Shown: positions 33,371 through 41,811 of the stretch, in pieces
Layout of the letters: every line of letters begins with the position of its first letter
Numbering within the stretch: position 1 is the stretch's first letter
From: Hyphomicrobiales bacterium
GTDB lineage: Bacteria; Pseudomonadota; Alphaproteobacteria; Rhizobiales; Rhizobiaceae
DNA length: 64,000 bases
Reading direction: 5' to 3'
Assembly: GCA_900471815.1 (NCBI GenBank)
Contig: UICE01000005.1
Span: forward strand, 209,405-273,404
Made by a program: the position numbers and the translations under genes
The notes under the pieces: model-generated
The model's database searches: none
The model's input: the letters and a program-made list of their open reading frames with translations, nothing else
Told to the model about the DNA's origin: nothing

Positions 33371-33664
33371 GATTGCTCTCCCGGTTTATAGCTCCGGATG
33401 CCCCATAATGCTTGTGATTGTGGCGGGGTCTTAGATCCCTTTACCTTCAAAATGTTGAATATCTGCTCATCACGCAACGTAAGAAAATAACCGAAACTGT
33501 GAATGGGCAAAACAAGAAACAGCGAGATCAAGCTTTTGGTCGCCAAAAAAATGACTGCCGTTACAACCATTGAACATGGCGAACATATAGGGCACCCCGA
33601 ATAAAGTTGGCGCTCGGGTCAGAGCTTTGACAAGCGGCGTCAGTTCGGGTGCTTCCTCCACCAT
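33367..33664 (-). pseudogene. virB3: virB3, interrupted by a frameshift
   Basis: The span should encode one VirB3 of about 98 residues but is 298 bases, not a multiple of three. The first frame (from ATG 33664) gives MVEEAPELTPLVKALTRAP and on to FGVPYMFAMFN, the usual VirB3 N-terminus; after about 33570 the family text continues in another frame (VVTAVIFLATKSLISLFL, then LPIHSFGYFLTLRDEQIFN) to the stop at 33367. The switch lies at the TTCAATGG near 33567-33573 and fits one inserted base or two lost bases. It could be a real mutation, a sequencing error or recoding. Flanking genes are intact and tightly packed. Confidence 0.85.
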
Positions 33665-33667
33665 AGA

Positions 33668-33964
33668 TCAGTGTCCCAGCGCGCTGCGGAAAAACGCAAC
33701 AATCTGTGTTGATCCAAAGACGAGAACGATGCCCATTATAACCGAGCCAGCGATGCCCCAGGTAAAGCGGCCACTCCAGGCTAAAAACCCGCAACTTATA
33801 ACCGCAAGGATCGCAAGCATTGATGCGATTGGCCCTGTCAGCACGGAAATCAATGTTTCGAGCATACCGGTAACGGGCTGAATACTCTGTGCGAGAGCTT
33901 CATTGGAAAAAAGAGTGAATGTTATCAATATTACCATTTTTAAAAAGCGCGATTGAAAAAGCAT
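33668..33964 (-). CDS. virB2: VirB2 pilin (major T4SS pilus subunit)
   Basis: 98 residues. A signal peptide ends at ALA before residue 26 (SNEALAQS). The mature part has two long hydrophobic helices (MLETLISVLTGPIASMLAILAVISCGF and WGIAGSVIMGIVLVFGSTQIVAFF) joined by a short basic loop, the standard VirB2 pattern. It lies between virB1 and virB3 with gaps of 3 bases. The pilin would be extracted from the inner membrane into a pilus by the VirB4/VirB11 ATPases. Confidence 0.9.
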   Translation of the reverse strand: MLFQSRFLKMVILITFTLFSNEALAQSIQPVTGMLETLISVLTGPIASMLAILAVISCGFLAWSGRFTWGIAGSVIMGIVLVFGSTQIVAFFRSALGH

Positions 33965-33967
33965 AAA

Positions 33968-34633
33968 TTACTCCACGTGAAGAACGAAGCCTTGGCTCCA
34001 TGTTTCCGGAGTAATCTCCGGTTTTTGACCCTGTGCGATTGGCTTGTGTTCCGGGCCTTTTGGCACACCCTTTGCAAGTGGCTGCCATCCATAAAGATCC
34101 GTAAGAACCGCAGAGACATATTGGACTGTTTCCGGGTAGAGTGGCACACCACCATTTTGCTCTATGGCGCTTTCACCCGCATTGTAGGCGGCCAGAATGT
34201 AGATGGGATTGTGGTACTTATTCTGAAGCAACCGCAGATACCTGATAGCGCCGCGTACATTGTCCGCAGGATCGCAAATATCAACCTGAAAACGCTTTGC
34301 GGTATCCGGCATAAGCTGCATCAATCCCACGGCTCCCGCGCTGGAAATACTATCCATACGAAATCCGCTTTCCCGTCGTGCGATTGCAACCAACATATCT
34401 GCATCGAATTGCTCCTCTCGCGCAATTTTACGGACAATTGCCTCTCCCTGCCGGGTATCCATCGGCGAAGCTAATTTACAGGGAGTTGTATTAGAAGCCG
34501 GACCAAATCGCTCGGGAGCAACCAAAGCTATGGGCTCTACAATTGTTACTTTGACCGGTTCACTAAGTTCCTGCGTTGATGCTGGCGCGCTGGTAAAAAA
34601 CAGTAAAGCGACTAACAAAGGGACTCTTTTCAT
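33968..34633 (-). CDS. virB1: VirB1 lytic transglycosylase
   Basis: 221 residues from the ATG at 34633, which overlaps the virB11 stop as ATGA. A signal peptide (KRVPLLVALLFFTSAPAS) precedes an SLT/lysozyme-like domain with the catalytic Glu in ARRESGFR, then SSAGAVGLMQLMPDTA and NPIYILAAYNAGESAIEQNGG, all hallmark blocks. It opens the peptidoglycan for assembly of the secretion channel. A Pro/Lys-rich tail of about 40 residues follows the domain. Confidence 0.93.
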   Translation of the reverse strand: MKRVPLLVALLFFTSAPASTQELSEPVKVTIVEPIALVAPERFGPASNTTPCKLASPMDTRQGEAIVRKIAREEQFDADMLVAIARRESGFRMDSISSAGAVGLMQLMPDTAKRFQVDICDPADNVRGAIRYLRLLQNKYHNPIYILAAYNAGESAIEQNGGVPLYPETVQYVSAVLTDLYGWQPLAKGVPKGPEHKPIAQGQKPEITPETWSQGFVLHVE

Positions 34634-35739
34634 CGTGACCACCCCGTCGCAACGGCGGCATTCTGCTGAAAATGCAATGCAGGACTTTTCGTAGTCGTGT
34701 CGGCATTATGCCGGACAAAAGGATCGTAGAATATTTCAGTCAACATACCAGGGCGGCCATTATATCGGCCAAGTTGAACAACTAAGGGCAAAGCTGCCCG
34801 TAAGGATTCCACAATTTCCCGCTGGCTTAAGCCAAGCCCCCAAGTACCGTTCTGCATGATCAATAGTGCCAATCGAGAATAAGCTGATCGCGGTGAATTG
34901 GCGTGGACGGTGGAAAGTGAGCCAGGATGACCCGTATTTATTGCTTGGAGGAAGTCCAGTGCTTCACTGCCGCGAATTTCACCAAGCAGAAGGCGGTCCG
35001 GACGCATGCGTAAAGATGCTTCAACTAGAAGCCGTGGATTAACCTGCGCAATATTTTGATTGCCACGCGTTGCGATGAGTTGGACATGATTTGACTGACT
35101 TGGTTTCAACTCAGGCGTATCTTCGATGGTAATCAACCGCTCATGTGGCGGAATTTCCCGCAGCAGAGCATTCAAAAAGGTTGTTTTCCCTGACCCTGTG
35201 CCACCTGAAACCATGATGGACACGCGGCGTTTCACTGCTTCACGTAAGAATACGTCGATATTGCCTTGCTCCAATATTTCACAAAGCATGCGTTCATCAT
35301 CAGTAAGGCTTGAGATGCTATCTGTGATCCAAGCGGACTGCAGCGCACCCGAAGCGGCGTAATCCGTAATGCTGAGCTGACGTGCGACCTGTCGGCGGAT
35401 AGTGATTGCACCACCTTTTACTGCTGCTGGTGGCAGGACTGCTTGAATCCGCGCACCATCGAGCAGGGAGGCTGATAATAATGGTTCTTCTTCATTAATG
35501 AACTGATGGCTCGCAGCAGCAACCCGCTCAGCCATAAAGCGTATCTGATCGCCTGATAGTTCCGGAATGACATAACGTTGCATGCCCCCTGCCGACTGAC
35601 CGGGTTGCTGCACACGCTCAATGAATACAATGCCAGGCTCGTTAATGCAGACTTCGATAACGTCCGGCGCGTAAAGAAAATCCTTTAATGGTGCGAATGC
35701 CAGATCAATCAACTCGGAAAGCGGCGTGGTAAAGTTCAC
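34630..35739 (-). CDS. virB11: VirB11 T4SS traffic ATPase
   Basis: 369 residues with a GTG start at 35739 that overlaps the virB10 stop (TAGTG). Walker A is GGTGSGKT at residues 179-186; the Asp box (LITIEDTPEL), Walker B (RLLLGEIRGSEALDFL) and His box (GHPGSLSTVHANS) follow in order, as in all VirB11/PulE-type hexameric ATPases. It sits on the cytoplasmic face and switches the system between pilus growth and substrate transfer. A C-terminal extension of about 30 residues has no match I know. Confidence 0.94.
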   Translation of the reverse strand: MNFTTPLSELIDLAFAPLKDFLYAPDVIEVCINEPGIVFIERVQQPGQSAGGMQRYVIPELSGDQIRFMAERVAAASHQFINEEEPLLSASLLDGARIQAVLPPAAVKGGAITIRRQVARQLSITDYAASGALQSAWITDSISSLTDDERMLCEILEQGNIDVFLREAVKRRVSIMVSGGTGSGKTTFLNALLREIPPHERLITIEDTPELKPSQSNHVQLIATRGNQNIAQVNPRLLVEASLRMRPDRLLLGEIRGSEALDFLQAINTGHPGSLSTVHANSPRSAYSRLALLIMQNGTWGLGLSQREIVESLRAALPLVVQLGRYNGRPGMLTEIFYDPFVRHNADTTTKSPALHFQQNAAVATGWSR

Positions 35740-37091
35740 TACAACTCTCCTTTATAAACAGGAGTATACCAGTTCTCTCGTCCAGAACCGTGGCGGCCAC
35801 GCTTTAGCTCTTTAAGCTTTTCGACTACGGGATCGGGATAGAGATCGGAAAAATCCAGATCACGTTTGACGAAAATAGCAACCGCCGTTCCCTGATTAAT
35901 GCTGATCGTCGGCTGGATATTGATGGTGCCCTTTAAGGCCTCCTGCGCCACTTGGGCGAAACCTTCGGCCAGTACTTGCGTACCTTTCTGACCGAGGTTT
36001 GCGCCGATGCTGTCATTTTCATAGTCTGGATAAGCTGTGGTTTGGGTGGTCCTGCCCGTAACAGGATCGGTGACCACTGTAGTGATTGGCCTCGGCGAAT
36101 GACGGCGACGAACATTTACACTCGGTTCCGCCAATAAATGTGGCGCTGCGGACAAAGCCGTCAACAAGATGGCAGAGCCAAACCGCTTAAAATAATGATT
36201 GTTAACATCACCTCCAGAACCGGTAACGCCTAACTCGTCCGTGCCAGGGGAGCCCAGATTCAGCGAAACTCCATCAGCTCGCAGCAGCCGGGTCCAAACG
36301 ATGAATGCCCGCGTTTGCCCTTGCGCAAGACCGGCATTATATTCGCCCACTAAGCGCGTGCCAGACGGAACAAGCACTCTTCGTCCGTCAAATGACCAGA
36401 TGTTTTCCGTCGTCACCGCACGTGCCATGCCGGGCAAGTCCGTCTCGACCGCTGTCTCCAAAACCGCGCGGATTATGGTCCCCTGTGGGAGAAGCGCATC
36501 GATGCGTTTAGCCCGCTCTGCTTTGGAAACTTCGACTGGCTTTACCGATAGCGCGCCCAAAAGTAGCGAATTCGGATTGGTATCCTGAAAAGTTGCAGCA
36601 CTTTTAACGGCATCTTCGGGCATTTTGCTGGGATCAACGGAGGGGGGTTCCGAGGACGCTGCTTCCGACACAACCATTGGAGAACGATACCGCTCCCACT
36701 TTTTTTGGTCGTTTTCGGCGTCTTGGGCAATGCGCTCCGCTTCAACGATCCGCTTCTGTTCCTCGAATTCCGCTCTTTGCCGGGCGAGCTCTTCAGCTGC
36801 CGTCGTATCTATCTGAGGTTCTGCGTCGCTGGAAACATGATTTTCTACAGACGGTGCCGGTGGCGGGAGGGTCAATTCCATTCGTGGCAGCAGATTTTCA
36901 TCGGCTACAACGTTATTATTCTCAATGTTTGCCGAACCTTGGAGCCAAAAGGGCACCATAAGCAACAGCATCGCCACAGCGCCAAATATAACAACCAATG
37001 CGGCCTTGCTTAAGCTCCGTTTCGGCTCGAGCAATTGCGATTGGAATGCATCATCCAGTTCAATGTTGCGATGATACTGGCGGTCAGGCAT
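35739..37091 (-). CDS. virB10: VirB10 T4SS channel/energy-sensing protein
   Basis: 450 residues from the ATG at 37091, 2 bases past the virB9 stop; a longer open frame would overlap virB9 by 115 bases. A cytoplasmic tail and one membrane segment (KAALVVIFGAVAMLLLMVPFWL, about residues 28-49) lead to a Pro/Glu-rich periplasmic linker (about 60-200) and a TrbI/VirB10 domain with IDALLPQGTIIRAVLETAVETDLPGMARAVTTENIW and VPSGTRLVGEYNAGLAQGQTRAFIVW split over residues about 220-290. It spans from inner to outer membrane and forms the core complex with VirB7 and VirB9. Confidence 0.94.
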   Translation of the reverse strand: MPDRQYHRNIELDDAFQSQLLEPKRSLSKAALVVIFGAVAMLLLMVPFWLQGSANIENNNVVADENLLPRMELTLPPPAPSVENHVSSDAEPQIDTTAAEELARQRAEFEEQKRIVEAERIAQDAENDQKKWERYRSPMVVSEAASSEPPSVDPSKMPEDAVKSAATFQDTNPNSLLLGALSVKPVEVSKAERAKRIDALLPQGTIIRAVLETAVETDLPGMARAVTTENIWSFDGRRVLVPSGTRLVGEYNAGLAQGQTRAFIVWTRLLRADGVSLNLGSPGTDELGVTGSGGDVNNHYFKRFGSAILLTALSAAPHLLAEPSVNVRRRHSPRPITTVVTDPVTGRTTQTTAYPDYENDSIGANLGQKGTQVLAEGFAQVAQEALKGTINIQPTISINQGTAVAIFVKRDLDFSDLYPDPVVEKLKELKRGRHGSGRENWYTPVYKGEL

Positions 37092-37093
37092 CG

Positions 37094-37906
37094 TTAATTG
37101 ATACTCCTGACCGTCTGCGAACCAGCTGCCGCGACGGAGCTTTCGCTGAAATTGCCCTTTTTCAAATTGAAGAGGCACAACGCAGAATCCCCCCGCCGTA
37201 GCATCCATTGGCGAGCAATTTTGTCGACAACTATATAGTCGCCCTCGCGGCGAAAATTAGCGAGAATTTCCCTTTTACCGCCTTCAACGATAAAGATTGA
37301 CGGGATATCGGCATCAAAGCGAAACCATGTTTTGACGCCGTCGTCGAAAGCGTTCTTTGGCTTGAGTTCACGGTCGCCGCGAAAACTGTAGTCAGTATTG
37401 CTGTTCTCGAACCGGAAGTTATCTCGATTAGGTTCAGACGCCAATTGCTGAGCTTTAGCAAGAAGATTTGCATCTGCTTCTTCGTCAGGGTAGCGGAACT
37501 TGACCATGAAAGTCTGGTCGCCGTCCGCCTCTGCACGGGACCGGAGAATGAATGTATAAACTCGCTTGTCGCTGACGACATTCATGTTTGTAAAGGTCTT
37601 TGACTCGACCGGTTTTAAAAAGATGATATTGCCACGCTTGTTAGGCTCAATCTTCCACGAAATACTGTCGCCAACTGCGATCGTTTCAATCTTCTCATTA
37701 TCGCTAAGCACGATCATCGTAGAAACGCCGTGGGTTGCATCTACTGAAACTACATTGACCGGATTATAGCTGACCATTCGCACTCGTGGATCGGCTGCGC
37801 CAGGTCGGGGAGAAATCTCAGCCAAACCGAGGGTTGTGGCTCCAAAAATCCCAACCAAGCCCAGTAATAATCTGATTTGGCATAAGACCTGCCACCGCCT
37901 GCTCAT
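37094..37906 (-). CDS. virB9: VirB9 T4SS core-complex protein
   Basis: 270 residues from the ATG at 37906, which gives a proper signal peptide (SRRWQVLCQIRLLLGLVGIFG... ending near GLA); a TTG at 37948 overlapping the virB8 stop is the alternative start. Family text includes STMIVLSDNEKIETIAVGDSISW, RVYTFILRSRAEADG and near the C-terminus WFRFDADIPSIFIVEGGKREILANFRREGDYIVVDKIARQWMLR split here only by family order. The C-terminal domain binds VirB7 in the outer membrane. Length is typical. Confidence 0.93.
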   Translation of the reverse strand: MSRRWQVLCQIRLLLGLVGIFGATTLGLAEISPRPGAADPRVRMVSYNPVNVVSVDATHGVSTMIVLSDNEKIETIAVGDSISWKIEPNKRGNIIFLKPVESKTFTNMNVVSDKRVYTFILRSRAEADGDQTFMVKFRYPDEEADANLLAKAQQLASEPNRDNFRFENSNTDYSFRGDRELKPKNAFDDGVKTWFRFDADIPSIFIVEGGKREILANFRREGDYIVVDKIARQWMLRRGDSALCLFNLKKGNFSESSVAAAGSQTVRSIN

Positions 37907-37944
37907 GGTCGCGATCCACTGGAGCTTGAAAGACTCTCTTGATC

Positions 37945-38655
37945 TCAACGGTAATCTGTAATCTGGAATCCAAGCGGATTGTCAAAACGCCACTCATTGG
38001 ACTGCGGTTCGCGCACATAACGAAAGTGCATAAGTGCAACCCAATGATCTTCTGCACTGCCGGTCTGTCCCACATGCTGGGTTGAAAACCTGACGATTGC
38101 TGTTCTGTTATTTGGTATTTGTACAGATTTGAGTATGGGCAGGATTCTTGTTTCCCTGCCATAAAGATTAACGGGATTGGTCGGACTGGACGGGCTGTAC
38201 AAATTCAATAAATCGCGCCCCGCATCACCGGTCGATAACATTTGGGCCAGATTGAAATCTTCTTGTACTGACGCCGGGTCATAGGTTTCCCGGGCACGCA
38301 AATAGCGCACAACATTCATCCGGGTAATGGCTTCATTCTGAGTCAAGTCACCGTCTGCGAGCGGGCGCTTAATTTCCATGAAGCCTGTGGTTTTGTCTAC
38401 TTCAATAACGTATGGCTCAAAACTCTTCAGGGGCAACAGCATAGCAAGGCAACCCATCGCTATGGCAGTCAACAAACCGCTGATCGCAGCAATTACCCAC
38501 GCGATTGAGCGCGACCTTTTAATTGAACGAATGACATCATTCTCCCAGCGGATTGCCTCGCTGAAATAGGCAGCATCAGGCCCGGTCTTTGGTTCACCAG
38601 ACAAGGAACTGCTCACCAGAACATACCAGTTTGATAAATTTGGCCGTTCCCGCAA
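37945..38655 (-). CDS. virB8: VirB8 T4SS assembly factor
   Basis: Up to 236 residues. One membrane segment (SIAWVIAAISGLLTAIAMGCLAMLL, about residues 50-74) precedes the NTF2-like periplasmic domain with LKSFEPYVIEVDKTTGFMEIKRPL, ARETYDPASVQEDF and RFSTQHVGQTGSAEDHWVALMHFRY. It is a bitopic inner-membrane nucleator of the channel and the first gene of the operon. No in-frame ATG exists near the expected N-terminus: the listed start is a TTG without a clear ribosome site; another TTG about 51 bases in has GGTGAG seven bases upstream and may be the true start. Confidence 0.9.
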   Translation of the reverse strand: MRERPNLSNWYVLVSSSLSGEPKTGPDAAYFSEAIRWENDVIRSIKRSRSIAWVIAAISGLLTAIAMGCLAMLLPLKSFEPYVIEVDKTTGFMEIKRPLADGDLTQNEAITRMNVVRYLRARETYDPASVQEDFNLAQMLSTGDAGRDLLNLYSPSSPTNPVNLYGRETRILPILKSVQIPNNRTAIVRFSTQHVGQTGSAEDHWVALMHFRYVREPQSNEWRFDNPLGFQITDYR

Positions 38656-39022
38656 GTGCTGGCAGCAATACTCTCAAAATTACACCCTAAACACATATAA
38701 TATTAATGAGATAGATCGAAAATGGCCGATATATTACGCACAGCCGATTAAAATTAACTGGAGAGGACTGTCTACTAACAAGCCCACTTCTTTTGCGAGT
38801 ATAAAGCTATACGCTTCAAGTCAATACTACTTAAGTCTGATAAGCGCTGCCCAATCCAATCAAAACTTTGTAAATTCTTTCAATTTTCCAATAGTTTACA
38901 TTAAAGACTGTCGGTCGCGTGGGCGCTTTAGCTGACAATAAAATCAGTTCATATGTGGGTCAGTCTTTGTCAAAATCGCGTAACAATGATACCCATCTCG
39001 CATCTCGTAGGCAGGCACGGCA
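38656..39022. other. AT-rich divergent promoter region, virB operon / cyclase
   Basis: 367 bases with no plausible gene. It separates the leftward virB operon from the rightward cyclase and must hold both promoters. I see no clear operator or known regulator box. Confidence 0.5.
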
Positions 39023-40246
39023 ATGAACGAAGCCAAGATAGCAGAAATTGAAACCTGGCTGGACATGCAAGGGCTCTCCGGTACCAGCGAAACAGAACTT
39101 ATGAATGGGTTTTGTCAGCGCTGTCTTGATGCTGGAATCAGGCTTGAGCGAGCAAATGCTTTTGTCGACACATTACATCCCATCTACGAAGGCAGAGTTT
39201 TTCTATGGCGTAGGGAAGGGGAGGTCGAGCGCGCCATCATTGAATATGGCTCTTCGCAGGAGGGTGAGAGCGCGAGCAACTGGCAGACATCGACCTTTTA
39301 TAGCATGCTAAATGCGGGCGAAGATGAAATGCGCGTGCATCTGGGGCGAGAAAAAGACCCGGCATTCCGGCATCTCGTTACGCTTAAAGAGGAAGGCTGT
39401 ACTGACTATCTCGCTCTTATAAACCGCTTCTCTTCTGAAGGCACCATTGGCGAGATGGATTGTTTTTATTCGTCATGGTCTACTGACGAACCGGATGGCT
39501 TTCGTGCCGAAGATCTCGTTGCAATTCGACGGATGGTTCGCGGACTAGGGTTGGCAATAAAATGTGCTTCATTGACGCGTATCGTCCAGACTTTAGCTGA
39601 TGTTTACCTTGGACATGATGCTGCCAAGCGTGTCCTTGCGGGGCGCATCAATCGTGGTTCGGCAGAACGCATTGAGGCTGTCTTATGGTATTCTGACCTA
39701 AGAGGCTATACACGCATTTCAGACACGGCATCGCCTGATGCAATCATTCCCATGCTGAATGACTATGCGGAAGCAGTTATATCCTCGATACATGAAACCG
39801 GTGGCGATGTACTCAAGCTTATGGGGGACGGCATTCTTGCAATTTTTACCAACGGCAACTCCGCTCAAGATTGTGCTGCAGCGCTAGAGGCTGAATATTT
39901 GCTGCGCAAGCGTCTTGTTACCCTTAATCAAGCACGCATTGCTGATGGCGCTCCAGCAACTGATGTCTATCTTGGCCTTCACATCGGAGAAGTATTCTAC
40001 GGTAATATTGGTAGTGATACGCGCCTCGATTTTACCGTTGTCGGCCCGGCTGTAAACGAAGTCAGCCGCATCGCATCAATGTGTCGCTCGGTCGATCAAG
40101 ACATACTGATTTCCGATAGTTTTGCCGAAGCTCTGCCAAGTGAATTGCGCGAGCATCTCGTGTCTGTCGGGCGTTATGCCTTGCGGGGAGTGGGACGGGC
40201 ACAAGAACTCTTTACATGCGATCGAGCCACGGTTGGAAAGCACTAG
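39023..40246 (+). CDS. class III adenylate/guanylate cyclase, soluble
   Basis: 407 residues. The N-terminal about 190 residues are an unassigned sensor-like domain without membrane segments. The class III cyclase catalytic domain runs from about 215 to 395 with the two metal aspartates D225 (LWYSDLRGYT) and D269 (LKLMGDGI), and the TVVGPAVNEVSRI block that carries the transition-state Asn/Arg region. It should make cAMP (or cGMP; specificity residues not decided). It is transcribed away from the T4SS operon across a shared 367-base promoter region. Homologues are common and numerous in rhizobia. Confidence 0.88.
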   Translation: MNEAKIAEIETWLDMQGLSGTSETELMNGFCQRCLDAGIRLERANAFVDTLHPIYEGRVFLWRREGEVERAIIEYGSSQEGESASNWQTSTFYSMLNAGEDEMRVHLGREKDPAFRHLVTLKEEGCTDYLALINRFSSEGTIGEMDCFYSSWSTDEPDGFRAEDLVAIRRMVRGLGLAIKCASLTRIVQTLADVYLGHDAAKRVLAGRINRGSAERIEAVLWYSDLRGYTRISDTASPDAIIPMLNDYAEAVISSIHETGGDVLKLMGDGILAIFTNGNSAQDCAAALEAEYLLRKRLVTLNQARIADGAPATDVYLGLHIGEVFYGNIGSDTRLDFTVVGPAVNEVSRIASMCRSVDQDILISDSFAEALPSELREHLVSVGRYALRGVGRAQELFTCDRATVGKH

Positions 40247-40249
40247 GGT

Positions 40250-40626
40250 GAATGGCGGCTGATATGGCTGACACCGACCGAGCTCTACACTTCACTAATG
40301 CTGTCCTCTGGCGGTCTCACGCATCGGCTTGACCGTCTGGAGAAAGCGGGGCTGATAAGGCGTGAGAAAGCACCGCGCGATGGGCGCAGCGTGCGCTTTG
40401 TCTTGACTGAAGTGGGATTGCGCGCGCCGAAGAGGTCTTCCGGGCCGATATGGCAAACGAACTGAAATTTCTGGAACCTCTCGACACGCAGGAAAGGCAG
40501 ATGCTCGCAGGACTGTTACGCAAACTTATCGTCGGCATCGACGATAGGCAGCTGAGGCACATTAGATCGTGTAATAATAGTTATGGAACTACCGTTATCC
40601 CTTGCGCACCAAGAAAACATCATTAA
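40250..40626 (+). pseudogene. MarR-family regulator remnant (5' truncated, frameshifted)
   Basis: Directly after the cyclase stop, the + strand reads LTPTELYTSLMLSSGGLTHR and then LDRLEKAGLIRREKAPRDGR, SVRFVLTEVG: the recognition helix and wing of a MarR regulator. There is no start or N-terminal dimerisation helix. Near 40420 the frame breaks; the C-terminal text (RAEEVFRADMANELKFLEPL, then LLRKLIVGIDDRQLRH) continues in another frame and runs to a stop near 40626. So at least a truncation and one frameshift. The abrupt left edge suggests a deletion or insertion joint close to 40247. Confidence 0.82.
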
Positions 40627-40714
40627 AGGGATAATTCGTTTATTTTCATAGTTTTAAATTTGCATAATATGCTATTATCCCTATTCTAAAGTTCATCGAA
40701 CATTCTAGGGATAA
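40595..40714 (+). promoter_or_regulatory. two paired inverted repeats TTATCCCT...AGGGATAA before the nucleotidyltransferase gene
   Basis: TTATCCCT occurs at 40595-40602 and 40675-40682, AGGGATAA at 40627-40634 and 40707-40714. Each pair spans exactly 40 bases and the two pairs are 80 bases apart. The last arm holds the only ribosome-binding sequence (AGGGA) and ends one base before the ATG at 40716. The right pair could form an RNA hairpin hiding the ribosome site, or the four half-sites could be protein operators. Confidence 0.7.
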
Positions 40715-40715
40715 C

Positions 40716-41774
40716 ATGATTAAATTCAAAACGTTATCATCAGAACAAATTCGCCAACAGGTTGATACAGCGCAGGTTTATGATGTTTATCGAACCAGCG
40801 CGAAAGACTATGAACAGCGGTTTTCTGGGTCTATGTCATGGAAGAAAAGCACCAATGACAAGACTTATCTTTACAAGAAGACCAATGGCATCTGGAAATC
40901 TTTGGGTCCAAAATCAGCCGCAACAGAACTGATACATAACCAGTTTCATTCGGGTCGCGACGACTCGAAGGATCGTATGTCGCGGTTGGCACAGCGTCTT
41001 GACCAGCTTGCGCCCGTGAACCGGGCTATGTCCCTTGGGCGCGTCCCGCTACTGACAGCCCGTATTATTCGGGCGCTCGACAAACTTGGCCTTATCGGAA
41101 CAGCAGTCGACGTTGTTGGCACCAACGGCCTGTTCATCTACGAACGCATGGCTGCTGTTCATATCAGCAGCGGGCTATTGTCCACACAGGACGTCGACTT
41201 GTTGATGGATTCGCGTTTCAGTTTAAGGCTCATCGTTAAGGATTTCTCTAACAAAGGCCTAATCGGACTATTGCAGAAAATTGATCACTCTTTTCGCCCT
41301 CTTGCTAAAAATGGATACCGGGCGGCAAACCGTGATGGGTTTCTGGTTGACCTTATCAAGCCTATGCCAAAAGATATTCTCTCCTCCAACGAGAAAAACC
41401 GCTTCAGCGCCGATGCCGAAGATTTGCAGGCGATAGAGATTGAGGGGCTTTCTTGGCTGGTTAACAGTCCCAAAGCATCCGAGACAGTGATAGACGAACG
41501 AGGATATCCAGTCAGTTTCTCCTGTCCCGACCCTAGAGCCTTCGCACTCCACAAATTGTGGCTTTCACGTCGTTCGGATCGAGATGCAGCCAAACGTTTG
41601 CGGGATGAGCAGCAGGCACGTGTCGTTGCTGAGCTTATCAATAAATACCTTGCCCACCTCTCCTTCCAATCGAGCGACCTACAGGCTTTACCATTTGCCC
41701 TACGCCAGCTTGCCTCGGAGTTCGACTCGGCTGCAGTTAAAAATGCACCTCCAAGCCTGACACCTGACTGGTAG
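40716..41774 (+). CDS. GSU2403-family nucleotidyltransferase-fold protein
   Basis: 352 residues. The core has text of the GSU2403-type nucleotidyltransferase fold: VDVVGTNGLFIYERMAAVHI (about residues 131-150) and the acidic strand TQDVDLLMDSR (157-167), whose two Asp would bind metal. The C-terminal half has FALHKLWLSRRSDRDAAKRLRDEQQA, also usual in the family. Substrate is unknown. It stands alone on the + strand between a MarR remnant and gcvP, with an elaborate inverted-repeat leader and a shared terminator. Related proteins often lie in variable islands; a role in defence or toxin-antitoxin control is possible but not shown. Confidence 0.75.
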   Translation: MIKFKTLSSEQIRQQVDTAQVYDVYRTSAKDYEQRFSGSMSWKKSTNDKTYLYKKTNGIWKSLGPKSAATELIHNQFHSGRDDSKDRMSRLAQRLDQLAPVNRAMSLGRVPLLTARIIRALDKLGLIGTAVDVVGTNGLFIYERMAAVHISSGLLSTQDVDLLMDSRFSLRLIVKDFSNKGLIGLLQKIDHSFRPLAKNGYRAANRDGFLVDLIKPMPKDILSSNEKNRFSADAEDLQAIEIEGLSWLVNSPKASETVIDERGYPVSFSCPDPRAFALHKLWLSRRSDRDAAKRLRDEQQARVVAELINKYLAHLSFQSSDLQALPFALRQLASEFDSAAVKNAPPSLTPDW

Positions 41775-41775
41775 C

Positions 41776-41809
41776 AAAAAAGAGCGCCGGACATGCCAGC
41801 GCTCTTTTT
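41776..41809. terminator. bidirectional intrinsic terminator between the nucleotidyltransferase gene and gcvP
   Basis: AAAAAGAGCGC and GCGCTCTTTTT form an 11-pair stem (loop about 11 bases) with a T-run on each strand. It starts one base past the + strand stop and ends two bases before the gcvP stop codon region, so it serves both converging genes. Confidence 0.88.
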
Positions 41810-41811
41810 CT

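Noticed and set aside
36305-36588. + strand ORFs inside virB10
   Set aside because: Antisense shadows without any supporting motif.
29600-41811. Integrative element ends (att repeats, integrase, transposase)
   Set aside because: No integrase, transposase, tRNA or clear flanking direct repeat was seen, so the accessory segment cannot be called a defined mobile element.
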